Numbered from the stretch's first letter, positions 11,740-26,025 are shown. The stretch is 64,000 nt of DNA from Odobenus rosmarus divergens (GCF_000321225.1 NW_004451523.1:417523-481522); one strand, 5' to 3'. Made by a program: numbers and translations. The notes: a model not told the origin generated them from the letters alone.

Positions 11740-11845
11740 TTGGTAATTTTTTTCAGGTACACTCCACTACCAACGGTGGGGCTTGAACTCATGACCTTGA
11801 GATCAAGGGTCACATGCTCTACCAACTGAGCCAGCCAGGTTCCCC
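11740..11845 (-). mobile_element. Older CAN-SINE subfamily, antisense
   Basis: The reverse complement starts GGGGAACCTGGCTGGCTCAG, followed by TTGGTAGAGCATGTGACCCT and a short body. The CATGTGACCCTTGATCTC form differs from the younger SINEs in this window and marks an older carnivore subfamily. Flanking target-site duplications are AGCTTTCTGTGCTCTCTG at 11722-11739 and the same sequence with one mismatch at 11846-11863, which fixes both ends. Confidence 0.92.
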
Positions 11846-11863
11846 AGCTTTTTGTGCTCTCTG

Positions 11864-14200
11864 AATTGGACATTACAGTGATCCATAATTGTTGCTTTAT
11901 ATTCTATCCCCCCCCCAACTTGATGAAGATCTTTGAGACATGCAGTTATTAGCACCATGCCTCGACACCAAGTAGATGATAAGTCAATGTTCAGGGGATA
12001 AAAGAGTTAATATTGAAAAATGATCAGACCCTAACGCAAAGCTTACTTATGGAGTAAGAAAACTCTTGTCATGCTTCTCCAGTAGTGGAGTGCTTAGTTT
12101 TCATTCCTTATTTCCTCTTCTATATACATCCCATCTGCACCATTATTTTCCCTTTGGCCTTATCATCTTCCAATAGCCCTTAAATAACCACTTAATCTGT
12201 ATCCAACGAATTTTTGCATCTAACTTTTAACTTCTGGAAAAAGGATTTCTCAAATATTGATATATCTCTGTTCATATATGGGAATTACCTCTTCCTTCAG
12301 ATTGCATAAGAAGCATTTCAATTTTTTTTCAAATACTCAACTACTAACAATTGTTAAACTTGAAATAAGAACTTTTTAAAAATCTTCAAACACAGAGTCT
12401 AACTTATTTTCCCCCTGTGTTAAATATGATGACTGCATTTTGCAAGTTTCCTTAGGCAATATACACAGAATAGGTACAGAACTCTTTTATTATTCATTTT
12501 ATTTTCATATAAATTAACATCCTAGAAAAATTGAAATAGAAACACTAAATACAGTATTGCACATAGCGATCTTTGTTAAATGCCCTATTATTTCAGTGAA
12601 GAATGGTAATATACACACTGGAGGGACTGAAGGAGACAGGAAGACTACAAAACAACAACCAAAATCCACTACTGTTTCTTTGCACTTAAATTACAAACTA
12701 AAAGGTAAGAGACCATACTTTACATAAACGCAAACATAGTTATGATTTGGAACATTTTCTTTTTTAAGTTGCTTTCCAAGATTGGTTTCCAATAGCAAGA
12801 AATATCAACAACCACAACCCCAACAAATATCATCAAAAGAATTTTTAAAAACCCTACCTATTAGTGTTAGACAAAACCATCACAATGCATCATGAGATGA
12901 CTTTAACATACTCTCACAAAGAATGGGAGATTTACTTTTTTTACCCCTCAAAGTGAAATAAAAGAAAATCCTTTCCTAAGCTCCTTCAGATAACCAATCA
13001 TTATATATTCATTTGACAGCTTTTAATCACCTGCTATAACACATAAAGACAATCCTAATCATGTAAAAATACTCAGGCTGGTATGTTTAATTAACAGATG
13101 CCAATCCATCCAAAAACTTACTACCCACCCCCCTTTTTTGGCCAACAATTAGTCACGTTTGCCAATTTTATGAGCATCATTTATTTAAATTCCTTCAAAA
13201 TATTAAGTCATGTTTTCTTTGTGAAGGCTAATGGTAAAGTTATAGAGAGGCACACCTTTAGTTTAGTTTATTTTAGCTGAAGATTAGCTTTATGTAGCGT
13301 CTCAAAGAACACAGGCTGATAAAAGCCCCCATTAAACTTAAAACTCTGATTCCTGCCTATATTAGATGATTTATAGGAAAGGGTTTACCTTTTGCTATAT
13401 TTCTTCTATTCATTATCTGACTTGCGTAAAAAATGATAATCTTCTTTCACAAATATATAGTTAGGGAGAGCAACCCACGAATTGGGAAAGCCTTGATCAT
13501 GATATATAAATGGTACTTAAATTTTAAAATAGAAAATTTATATGTAGACATGTAACTGATACAAACAATTCACTAGAAATAACATTTTAACCATAAATCT
13601 AAATGCAGTGACATGGAGTACTGGTTGTCAGTAGAAAGGAAAGTGTTTTGCTGGGATAAGGAATATTCTCACGAAAGTAAATTTTAGGTTAACATTTAGC
13701 ATGTTCAGCATTAATGCAAATATTGCCTCTTACACATGCTGTTTTGGTCTATCGATATAATACCATAAACTTTACAAAAAGAAAAGGTGTCAAATTCTCC
13801 ACTGGTCTACTGCTTTTGCATTTTTATGAATGTACAGTAAAATTCAACAATCAGTGAACTGTCTAGAAAACACAAAGATTGTGCAAGAGGTCAAGAGGAA
13901 AAATGAACAAAATGATGTAGTTTTCTTCCCACCCTCAGGTCAGCTGAATTTTGTGGAAGTGGTTACAGTGACTCATGTTCATTCTGCTTTTCATTGTTCA
14001 GGTTTTCATGCTTATTTTTGCTTTCTGAAAATAAATGCACCAGATAAGAGTTATAGTTAGAAAGAAGAACTTTAAAAAATGTACGGAGTTTAGAATAGCT
14101 CAAACAAGATCTTTTCATTTGGATCAAATTCTCTGGGAAAAGGTTAAAGATCCACCAGCCCATAAAGGAAAAAGATATAAGTAAACTCTGTTTTATCTTT
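11864..14200. other. AT-rich single-copy DNA, nothing recognised
   Basis: No repeat family or exon could be identified. Open frames are under 80 codons. The stretch 12480-13850 has runs of TAAT-, ATTTA- and A-rich words like those of long 3' UTRs or deep intron, but no polyadenylation context can be assigned. Confidence 0.5.
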
Positions 14201-14219
14201 AAGAATTTTCAACAGCCAA

Positions 14220-14414
14220 GGGGCGCCTGGGTGGCTCAGTCGGTTAAGTAGCTGCCTTCAGCTCAGGTCATGATTCCAGGGTCCTGGGATCGAGCCCCGC
14301 TTTGGGCTCCTGCTCAGTGGGGCCTGCTTCTCCCTCTCCCCTCTGCTCATGCTCTCTCTCTCGCTGTCTCTCCCTCTCTCAAATAAATAAATAAAATCTT
14401 TAAAAAAAAAAAAA
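14220..14414 (+). mobile_element. CAN-SINE, full length
   Basis: The tRNA-derived head GGGGCGCCTGGGTGGCTCAG is followed by the internal B-box-like GGATCGAGCCCC, a CT-rich body, AAATAAATAAATAAAATC and a poly-A tail. Target-site duplications AAGAATTTTCAACAGCCAA at 14201-14219 and 14415-14433 differ by one base. Confidence 0.98.
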
Positions 14415-14433
14415 AAGAATTTTCACCAGCCAA

Positions 14434-16488
<2,055 letters not shown>

Positions 16489-16501
16489 AAAGTTCTTTAT
16501 A

Positions 16502-16710
16502 GGGGCGCCTGGGTGGCTCAGTCAGTTGAGCAACTGCCTTCGGCTCAGGTCGTGATCCCAGGGTCCTGGGATCGAGCCCCGCATCAGGTTCCCTGCTCCT
16601 TGGGGAGCATGCTTCTCCCTCTCCCTCTGCCTGCCGCTCCCCCTGCTTGTGCTCTCTCTTTCTCTGTCAAACAAATAAATAAAATCTTTAAAATTAAAAA
16701 ATTAAAAAAT
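16502..16710 (+). mobile_element. CAN-SINE, full length
   Basis: It opens with GGGGCGCCTGGGTGGCTCAG and carries CAACTGCCTTCGGCTCAGG and CCCAGGGTCCTGGGATCGAG. The tail is AATAAATAAAATCTTT followed by an A-rich run containing T. Target-site duplications AAAGTTCTTTATA lie at 16489-16501 and 16711-16723. The frame across it (MAQSVEQLPSAQVVIPGSWD) is just SINE sequence read through and not a gene. Confidence 0.98.
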
Positions 16711-16723
16711 AAAGTTCTTTATA

Positions 16724-18150
16724 AATTGTAAAATGCTATAAAAAGTATATGCGATTGTTTTAATTAAACAACTGGTAAGAAACCTGTGAAGTAGGATTAT
16801 ACTAATAAAAAGGTGTCCCATAAAAAGGAAAATAACCTATTAGGTTAATTTATTCATTATTATGATTTCCCTTGGGAATTAAAAATGGAGTATTCCTGGA
16901 GAAACTAAAAAAGCTGTGACTTATCTTAATAAAAGACTTTTTATGCAGATCTTGAAGTTTATTTCCTGAAAGAAATGAATTATAAATATATTTCTTGAGC
17001 CCTGTGGTAAAAGATCTGATGGCAGGATTCCTCTGCCGTACAAGTGAATGAATACTGTTTTTAAACAGTGGAATGAAGGAAATGATCCAGCACAGCAGCT
17101 ACAAGACTGATATTAGAGTTTACATTAAAGCATGACAAATGAAAGTAATTCCTTTTGGACGTAAAATGCCTGCTGAGTTGATATTGTTATTAATTCCAGA
17201 AAATGATGACAATTTAGAAGACACTCCATTGTTACTACTTTTATTACTTTCTAACCAAGTCATAAATTGCCTTTAATCCTTCCTCCAAACATTTGAAGAC
17301 AAAAGCATTTCCTTTATAATAAACAAAGGATTGCAGAGTTCCCATCTTTCCTCTGAAAGAGCTACCAGTAAATTTAAGTTGAAATATTTGGACAGGGAAT
17401 TAAAAAACTTTTTTTTTTTTTTTTTGTTTAGCACTTAGCCAAAATCCAGTAGATCCCCTCTTAACTTTACTTGGAACTCTTTAAAGTATTTTGTAACATT
17501 TAATAAAAAAAAAAGTGTACTTCACAAGTATTTAGATCACCAAAGCATCTTAATTTTCTATCATATTTTATTTTTAAAACACATTTTGCTAAGGATCACA
17601 GGAAGACAAATCTAATTCAAACATATTTAATTTTACACAAAAACAAATTCAGCCATTCCTTGCAGCAGAGATAACAAAAACTAAAGAGAACGTGCGTCAA
17701 GGAACCCTCACAAGATCTAGCTCACCCCTTCATTTGACAATCATTTATGGGGCAGTAACTCCAGGTCAGGCACTGGGCTCAGCTCAATTTTATAAGGACA
17801 ATTAACTTCAATGTCTAATAGGAGAGCTACACACATAAGCAAGTACAAAGGTTCCTTAAGCACCACCACCTAGGTTTGTAGAGGTCCAGCCATGTCCCAG
17901 GAGGGTAGGGGTTGTGGAAATCTTTCTGGCACAGGTTGACAGCGGAGCCTTGCTTCAAAGAGAAATCCTAACTGCTCATACTTTTCTTGGAAGGGGAAAT
18001 GGGATGGAGGATAAAAGAAGAATACATACAGAAGAATATGTGCAAAGGCCAAATGAGACAAGGATACCACAGTGAGCTTCAAGAACATAGACCCTGCTCC
18101 CCCGTGCTGCCATAGGATCTCCACAGCCCCAGAGGCCAGTGTTGGGGCTG
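16724..18150. other. Unassigned DNA
   Basis: Mostly AT-rich with no confident repeat. A phrase at 17740-17790 (AATCATTTATGGGGCAGTAA then GTCAGGCACTGGGCT) resembles a diverged mammalian-wide repeat of unknown family. A T-run lies at 17410-17425. Confidence 0.4.
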
Positions 18151-18289
18151 GCTGTCTATGATCCAGTTTCTGATGTGCATGGCTGGGGTGAGTCAGTCAC
18201 TGCATCCTAGGCACCTCAAGACCAGGCACAAATAAATGAGGTGGGGAGCTGAGAAACTAAGCACCAGGACCTCAAGTAGTTGTTCTTCG

Positions 18290-18900
18290 GATTTAGAAGC
18301 ACAAGCATGGAGCATATGTTAAAATGCAGTTTTCTGGACCTATTTTACCCTGGGGCAGTCCCCAATGGGGGGTAGGGTAGGGAAAGGGGGGTGTGCTTTT
18401 GAGCAGCACCAGAGAACAGGATGAAGACGGCCTCTGGGCCGCACTATTCGCCCTGGCACAGAGGTACTCCCCTGAAGCCTGGACTGGGCAGCCACACTGA
18501 GCCCCCGACCACCGTGCTTTCACCCCCTCTCTTCCCAGGGCACACCGGGTCCCAGCCCACACCCCGAGAACTTGCTCACTTCAGCGCTTTGTGAGTAGTG
18601 CCCCTCCTAAGCTTCCCAGCAAATGTGGCGTCTTCCAAATGCCAATTTTATTTCAACAAAACCCTGACAACAAGAAATTTTTTCCACACTTTAGGCAGGA
18701 AAAAAGAATGTGTCCCCAGAGGTGAGATACAAAGCCAGAGTTGGCAGAAATAAGGAGCATAAGGAGGGAGAAGCCGGGAAGGAGAGGGCTGAGGCAGCAG
18801 TCCATATGAGCGGTTCCTGCTCGCTCTCCATCTGGGCGAGTGTGGCGGGCCCATCAGCTGCTCGGCCAAGTTCGGCCTATTGAGTAACTCCTTGTACGTG
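18290..18900. other. GC-richer single-copy patch
   Basis: This interval is clearly more GC-rich than its surroundings. It keeps several CpGs, clustered around 18430-18580 (GGGCCGCAC, TTCGCCC, CCCCCGACC, ACACCGGGTC, CCCCGAGAAC) and again at 18770-18870. No repeat is recognised. Short minus-strand frames at 18293-18562 and 18648-18869 have no recognisable domain. It could be an enhancer, an old CpG island or an undetected exon. Confidence 0.5.
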
Positions 18901-21900
18901 GTCCATGCTCTTTCCCTCCTGCCTCACCCCTCATTCAGTCATGCCGAAAATGTCTTAGGCTGAGTAGGAAAAAGATCTATATCTCGCAACAAGACAGGCT
19001 TTAAGTGAAAAAGCATGATGGTGATAACATTTCAAACAATAAATAAGAATGACCACTACGTCCTGTTTGGAAAGGAGGTGGGGAGTCAAAAGAGGGATGA
19101 TATATCCTTTATAGAGAAAGGGGAGAGAGGAAGCCAAGGCTAGGTGGAAGAAGACAGTCGTTGGCTTCCAAATATTGCCTGCACTTGAGTTTGAACTCCG
19201 AGTAGGGTGAGGGCTGTGGATGGTGTGGAGACAAAACTCTAATGCTTGATTCACGAAGACATGTTCTTTTGAATCTGGCTCTCTTCGCAACAAATGGGAC
19301 TGCCAGGGCATCTGTTAATCAAGATTTCACCCCACCAGAGAACTAAAAAGGCAAGTAAAAACTAAAAAATTTCAGATGACATCTTTGATAGGCTTATTTA
19401 ACAGCTGCACCTTCCAATCAATCTAGATTACAGAAAGAAAATATGAGCAAAACCAAATCATACGATAATGAAAACTCTTCACTCATCACCTTCAGTGATC
19501 TTGGAAAAACAACACAGAAAAGCAGAGACTGGAAAACAGGAAATATAGCATTACTTTTTAGGCAGAAGAGAAGGATACTGAGTGGTATATAATGGCTATA
19601 AAATTTGATGTTTATGTTAATATTTTGCTGTAATAGCTTTTATTGCCTATAGAAGTTCAGAAACAAAACTATGCCGAATAAATATCAAAAGTATGTACTT
19701 ATTCCTTAAATGGAGGACCAAAAGTAATCAGAATATGAGGCATTCTTTTTTTTAAGGGAGAATTTAATTATAGGAAATAACCAGGAGACATATATGGAAT
19801 CAGGTTCAGCAAACAGAGTAGGCGACCAATTTGAACAGAACAATTTTTGTCATAAGCAAAGTTTGGTTCGGGCAATGATCGGGAAGAGTGATGTGAATCG
19901 GTGTGTGATTCTCAGGAAACAGAAACTTGGTCCCGTCAAGGACCAACTCTATATAACGAATTTAGAATAAAGTCTTTCTGAAAAAAATCAAACTTTTCTC
20001 TTAAATGGAACGATTTAACTTTTTCCTGATGGCCCATGTTTGTCACCATTGTAATATGCTGATACAGGGCTACGCTCAAGGCCTCCTAAGAGATACCTAT
20101 GTGGTGGCTTGCCCATGTATGGATTGAACACTCACACTTCGCTTTCCTTTGTCCACTTGTTCAGGTTTCTGTTTCTTGCTAAGATGGCAGGCTGTGATCA
20201 CATCTTGCCGGCGCCAGCATGCCTGCCTTGAGTAGAGACTCCATCGTCTTCCAATAATTTCTATCTTCTCTAGAGGGGAAACCCAGATAACCAAGCTAAT
20301 TTAAATAGGCTTCAAATTAGAGCTGTAAGACTGAGTTCAATTCTGGCTGAACGAATGGAGTTCCTGGACCTGGAGGTAGGTGCCACAGGGCTTCTCCCTC
20401 ATGAGCCCCATGCCTCCCACATACTTCCAGGGTCCCAGCTGTGTCTGGAAGGCTGGGGAGGCCCGAAGTCTGACTTACAGATAGGCAGGGCTTTACTGCT
20501 CTAAATGTCTACGAGTATAAGGTTCTAAGACACTATACACCTCGTCATATTGCACCACCCCACCTGCTTACCCAGCAGCTTGTCCACAAAGATGGAAAGT
20601 AATGCTGGAATGAATGTAAAACCTGAAATTCAAGCTTATCAAGGTAAAGAAGCGTGACACCCTTAATTGGTAATGACAGATTTTGTGATGCTTCAGAGAA
20701 CCATCTAGAGGATAAGAAGGCAAGTATTTTCTGAAGAATAGAACTCTGAGATGATCGCTCAGTTGAAGCTGTTTTCTAGGTCCAGGGCAAAGTGACCAGA
20801 GAAAAACAAAACACCCTTAAGTATTAAAGCTTATATTTAAATTTACTTAAAAAAAATTTTTTTTGTATTAAATTTATTTTCTAAAAAATAAAGCTGTACA
20901 TGTAACCTGAAAAAGAAAATACATGGATCTTAATATATCTATAGGATTTTTTATTCCTTATATGCAAATATCCCAAGTTGTAAAAAACTTCATTTGGTTT
21001 TAAGGAGTTATGAATTTAGAAGTTGTGAAGCATAGAAAATTTGAGCTCAGGAGAATGAAAATGTTTTTAAGGTCTCTATTAGAGACAAGACAGAGGTAGG
21101 TGGTAGAATGAAAGAATACTTTTTATCACAGAATTTGCTAAAACAAATTTGCATTCCAATTATTTTTATTTTGGTATTTTTAAAAAAAAAATGAAAACTT
21201 TCTCAAATTTTGTCCTTAATATAACTGGGCACATTGAACCTAAGGGTTATTCTAAACAAAGAGAGTGGTTTCTTATTTCTCTCCTAATAAAGATGTATTT
21301 TTCTCTGCACTGTCCCCCCCATCCCCAGACCCATTTATTGTCAGGCAAACATATACAAAAAGTTCAGCATGATTAAGTTTAAAGACAGTTTGTGAGATGA
21401 ATAAGGGAGATACACTCTGGCACAGAAACAGAGAAAAGAAACCAGACATCCCTGAGGCCTGCCGGCAGAATAATTTTTATCTACCTTCTAAAGCAAGAGC
21501 CAGGCTGGCCACAATCTTATCAAGAAAACAGATATGCTCTCATCATTCAATGGAAGGAGAAAGGGAGTCACTTTTCTGCCACTAAACATTAATAATTTGG
21601 TCTAAATAAGAAACTGTGGCAGACAGATTCATTTCCTGCTGGCTCCAACGAGGCTTGCTGGGAGTAGCCTGATTCCTCACTGGAGTCTATGGCCTTTGAG
21701 AGAAGTAAGTGCAGCCCGGCACGGGCATGTCACAAGCTGGAGGTCCTGATACACAGAATAATAAGCTAAGAGTAGACATAATTATCATTATTACCCGTTC
21801 ACAATGTACTGCACTGAAATACAACACCATCATGTCTGCCAACAAATTTACAACTTTTTTAAGAGAAAGGGAAAAAAAAAAACACACATATATACACACA

Positions 21901-22255
21901 GAGAAGGGGGACAGTGGGAGACTGTAGACAAAGGCTGGTTAGGCATGCCAGCTTAAAGTTGTGGGTCTCTCTCTCCAGGTCAAGCTAGAAGTAGGTGTTA
22001 GATGCCTTCTGGAGTTAAAGGTGATCTGAGGGAGGTTACTCCTGGCTCTGTCTTTCTCTCCTTTATAACCTCCATGATTTAAAATACATACACAAGAAAT
22101 ACCACAAAACCCCTGACAATATAATGGGAACAATCAACCAAAATGTCACTTATCATTACCCTCAAGTAAAAAGAATTTCAGTTTTGTCAGGCCCATGTGA
22201 ATTTCTGAATTTCACCACTGACAATCTCTGACTTTTCAGAGAGAACATTGCATTT
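18901..22255. other. Unassigned single-copy DNA
   Basis: No repeat family or exon is identified. Frames are under 120 codons; the longest (minus, 18955-19311) has no recognisable domain. A short AC/AT-rich run lies at 21885-21900. Confidence 0.45.
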
Positions 22256-22440
22256 GTTACCTCGAATGGTTATGGAGAACAATTAGAATGAACACAAAAG
22301 TGCCCTTGACTCCAGGAAACCAAGCTTTAAGAATACCTTTCAGTTTCTTCGATGCAACAACAGGAGCATGGCTCAGTGTGAGCTGAAGAAGACCTTGCAC
22401 AGTGCAGAGGGGTTGGCATGGAGGCCTCACACAGCATACT

Positions 22441-22472
22441 GCACACACGTCATGGTAACATGTCGTGTGTGC
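22441..22472. repeat. Near-perfect 32-bp inverted repeat
   Basis: Two 14-base arms, GCACACACGTCATG and CATGTCGTGTGTGC, surround a GTAA loop and pair with a single mismatch. The DNA or RNA could form a tight hairpin. There is no sign that it is a microRNA precursor, as the stem is too short for one. Confidence 0.85.
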
Positions 22473-23025
22473 TGGCCTCCTCTATCAACGACAGTAGCTG
22501 AATTTTGAGAAATGTTCATAGTCTAAAATCTAGGATTCCATGACAGATACATATGTTCTATGTTTGTGTTCTAAAAACCGCAAATATATATTAAACATAA
22601 AGCCAATAAGCAGATATAATGTACATTAGTGTTTCCTAGAGGGTATAGGTGGGTGAAGCGATGAATCATTTATTCAGAAGAAAACACATTCAACCAATCA
22701 AACTGATCCCTACAGTCTGAATCTCTTTGGTGGCTGCCTGAGATTCTATAAATGTAGAACATTACAATTCATGGTTGAGCTACCTCAGGAAAAAACTTTT
22801 CCTATAGTGTTGGAATGATTATAGATCACAAGAGATGGGTATGGATGTATGCCACGATGCTCTCATTTCAAAGCAAACACCCCCTCCCCGCAAGACATAC
22901 AAATCATCATTCACATCAGCCCCTCTGTGGAATAAAAGTTGTCAATCCTTTCCTAACTGGCAAACCCACCAGCACTTTCTAGTTCTTACCCTCCTCCACC
23001 ACAGTAATCACTCTGAAGTGGTTAA
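22473..23025. other. Unassigned DNA
   Basis: No repeat family or coding signal is recognised between the hairpin and the next SINE. Confidence 0.4.
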
Positions 23026-23042
23026 CTAGTCCCTAATTTTTA

Positions 23043-23165
23043 TTTTTTTTATGATTTTTTTTAAAGATTTTTTTTATTTATTTATTTGAGAGAGAGAATG
23101 AGAGATAGAAAGCACGAGAGGGAAGAGGGTCAGAGGGAGAAGCAGACTCCCCGCCAAGCAGGGAG
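23043..23165 (-). mobile_element. 5'-truncated CAN-SINE, antisense
   Basis: The reverse complement of the SINE 3' half is visible: poly-T, AAAGATTTTTTTTATTTATT, a GA-rich body and AGAAGCAGACTCCCCGCC. The tRNA-derived head is missing. The duplications CTAGTCCCTAATTTTTA at 23026-23042 and 23166-23182 match exactly, so the head was lost when the element inserted and not by later deletion. Confidence 0.95.
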
Positions 23166-23299
23166 CTAGTCCCTAATTTTTAAATTCTCTTATCTGTTGG
23201 TCCTCGGAGAATTTCTGAGTTTTCCAACTATTTTTCAGAACAAGTTTCCTCGATCTCTTTTGCTGCTAAACTTCTCCCCCATACCCGGGGTCTAATCTT

Positions 23300-24345
23300 G
23301 ACTCTGTAGTATCTACAGGCAATCTCTACTTTATCATTCCAACTACAATGGAGACTTTCAGATCCACACCTCTAGTTCTGATCTTTGCCCTGACCTTCAG
23401 ATCCCAGGGGACATTTTTCTTTCCTCCCCCACCTGGGCCTTGGTTATGAACATAACTACCCGTAACCATCCAGCCTCTAAATCATTTCCCTCCCTCCTCA
23501 CCAGCCCTCCATATATATGCAAATGGTTAACAAGTTCTGTTATCAATGACTCCTCAGTAATGATTTTTAATCTGTCCCAACCTAAATTCCACTGTCCCTG
23601 ATTGTTTTTCAAAGCTTCTCCTTATGTCATTTAGACCACTGCCACACCCCGCAGAATGGCCTCCACACTGGGCTAATCCATCCTTCACAAGTATCCAAAA
23701 CATGGGAATCATCGGAGCCTCTTATTCATGGGATTCAAGGCCATTTACAACTAACCTAATTAATTTCTCCTTAGTTTCTACAGTGTTCCTTGGGCTTCAA
23801 CCATGCAGAACCACTCCCTACCCCATGGGAGGTCTTTGCTAAATCTGTTCCTCTGGGTTCTACCCATTCTCTTCTTCTCTTCCTTCCATGGCTCCTTCAA
23901 ATTAAACTCAAAAATAGCTTCCTGTAGAAAGCATATCTGACCCTCTAGGAAGGCTTACTTTAAAGACTTAAGGCTATTTGGGCGCCTGGGTGGCTCAGTC
24001 GTTAAGCGTCTGCCTTCGGCTCAGGTCATAATCCCGGGGTGCTGGGATCGAGTCCCGCATCGGACTCCCTGCTCAGCGGGAAGCCTGCTTCTCCCTCTCC
24101 CACTCCCCCTGCTTGTGTTCCTGCTCTCGCTGTCTCTCTCTGTCAAATAAATAAATAAAATCTTAAAAAAAAAAAAAAGACAAGGCTATTCATGTATCTT
24201 CTGCCTTGTTGAACTGTAAGTTCCTTGAGATTAGGGGACCATGTACATTCATTTTTACATTCCCAGGGATAATAATAAAGCTGACACAGGTAAGTATTTA
24301 CTAGATGTTTGAAAAATAACTAAATGGAAAAAAAAAAAACAACTA
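23300..24345 (+). mobile_element. L2 LINE, decayed, split by a SINE
   Basis: CT-rich phrases follow the L2 order. A GACCTTCAGATCCC-type block lies near 23390, CACACTGGGCTAATCCATCC near 23665, TGACCCTCTAGGAAGGCTTA near 23938, then after the SINE AACTGTAAGTTCCTTGAGAT near 24210 and a final GACACAGGTAAGTATTTACT near 24280, the equivalent of the L2 terminus. The 5' limit is uncertain. Confidence 0.55.
23979..24175 (+). mobile_element. CAN-SINE, full length, inside an L2
   Basis: The head GGGCGCCTGGGTGGCTCAG and the middle GCGTCTGCCTTCGGCTCAGG are well preserved. The tail is AAATAAATAAATAAAATC plus poly-A. The duplications AAAGACTTAAGGCTATT (23962-23978) and AAAGACAAGGCTATT (24176-24190) differ by a two-base deletion. 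Confidence 0.97.
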
Positions 24346-25440
24346 AATGAATGAGTGATGAACAGGGAAATTAAAGATAAGCTAAAAAATTCACAGGGAT
24401 AAATTTTGAGAAATAACTAGGACTTTGATTTAAATCTCTTGTTTTTGTCTCCTTCCAGTAAACTCTTCAGCAATGAGTCTGGGTGTTCAATTTACATTTT
24501 GAGTAAACTATGCAGGGTTCTATCTGACCTGACCTTTGAGTTTACTGATTTACTATTGTAATTCCATCCATAAATAACAATGTAGTCGAATGAATATACA
24601 TAAAATTTATGAAATAGTTTAGTGTATCATATTCACTTTCTCCCATCTTAAAGAAAAACTAAATTTTCATATGAATTGAATTATTATATGAATACATTAT
24701 ATGAATCATTAGGAGCCTGTAAGGATTCCACATGAAATCATGTCACTAACTCTTATTAGCTCCTAGGTTAGTAGAAAAGATAAATGACATAGACGTGATA
24801 AATCTTCTTTTCAACAAAGCATTTAAAGAATCTCTAATGGGATGTCTGCAGACTAGAAAGAGAAATGATAGTTGGGGAGAGGATACTTAGAATAATTTAA
24901 AATGGTCAAATATACTACAAAAAGATAACAGGGTGTCATTACATATGGTTACACTCCTGTTTTAAAAAGCATCCCACTGAAGAGGATCAAGCACAATTAA
25001 GTGGTAAAATTTATATAGAGACTGTTTTAATCTGAGAATGGAGAAAACTGTCCTAGCAATCACAGATGTCCAAAAAAATGACAGAGAATCTTTTTTAATT
25101 GAAGAAAGTGAACACTGACAGTAAGCCAGTGGTGTATCAGACACAGTGAGTGAGCGCTTCATGTTCACCACCTCATCCAACCACCTGGCAACCAAGCATG
25201 AGAGATGCCATCATGCTCTTCTGAAAAGGAGCAGCCTGGACTCTAAGAGGTTCTTGAGGTCATACGATAATGGAATGAATAATCTGGTCAACTTCAGAGT
25301 CTGCACTCTTTCCCTATCAATCCCACTAGAAAGTAGGTACAAAATCATGGGCTTAATGTCTACCTATTAGTACTGTAAAAATGGTATTCCTATAACGGGA
25401 AGTAAATTGGGATAGATGATCTTCATTTACTTCCCAAGTT
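24346..25440. other. Unassigned DNA
   Basis: AT-rich, with no repeat or exon recognised. The minus-strand frame 24962-25195 has no known domain. Confidence 0.4.
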
Positions 25441-25585
25441 CAGTATCTCTTTATTTTTAGAGAGCTTCCACAGAATGAGCATCTTAAAAGACACTATGAA
25501 GTAAGCTCCTTAAAGGCAGAGAATGGAATGTCCTTCTTCTCCATATCCCATGCCCAGCACAGCACCTGGCTCATCACAGTAGCTC
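25441..25585 (+). mobile_element. L2 3' end fragment
   Basis: AAGCTCCTTAAAGGCAGAGA, then CCATGCCCAGCACAGCACCT and GGCTCATCACAGTAGC, are the decayed L2 3' terminal phrases. A MIR follows directly. Confidence 0.6.
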
Positions 25586-25858
25586 TAACACACTTACAAA
25601 GGACTTGTTATGTGCCAGGCACTGGGCTAAAAGGGTTTCACGGATGTAATCTCCTTTAAATCTTGTAAAGTAACCCCATGGAGTAGCTACTATTGTTACC
25701 CAACTTCTACAATGAGGAAACTGAAACCTAAAATGGTCAAATTACTTGCTCGGGGTCATACACCAATTCGTGGCAGATCTGTGGTTCAAATCCAGTCAAA
25801 CAGAAAAATCAACTTCCACAGTTCTGGTTTTAACCACTGAACTACATTGCCTTTCACT
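25586..25858 (+). mobile_element. MIR SINE, nearly full length
   Basis: The order of MIR blocks is clear: TTGTTATGTGCCAGGCACTG, a CTACTATTGTTACCCAACTT block, CAATGAGGAAACTGAAACCT, TTACTTGCTCGGGGTCATAC, then the TTAACCACTGAACTACATTG end. MIR is an ancient tRNA-derived SINE shared by all mammals. Confidence 0.9.
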
Positions 25859-25919
25859 ACAGAAATATATGGGAAAGATGAAATACACAACACAACCTTT
25901 GATATCTTCTACTTATTTC

Positions 25920-26000
25920 CATGTATATATTTATCATATATTTATATATTTCCATGCACTATATTAATTTATATTTATTATTTATTTATTTAGAAGCATT
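25920..26000. repeat. AT-rich low-complexity run
   Basis: Repeated TATATTTAT/TTTATTTA words with almost no G or C. It separates the MIR from the next SINE. Confidence 0.7.
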
Positions 26001-26025
26001 TGATTCTTAAAGACTGAATCTTTTA

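Noticed and set aside
14220..14414. tRNA-like sequence with A- and B-box-like blocks
   Set aside because: The tRNA-like part is the head of a CAN-SINE, followed by the SINE body and tail and flanked by target-site duplications. It is not a functional tRNA gene. The same applies to the other SINE copies.
16513..16731. Small frame starting MAQSVEQLPSAQ
   Set aside because: It is the SINE read as protein. The same peptide pattern appears in reverse at 63160-63372 from another SINE.
22441..22472. Hairpin considered as a microRNA precursor
   Set aside because: The 14-bp stem is too short for a microRNA precursor, and the flanks do not extend the pairing.
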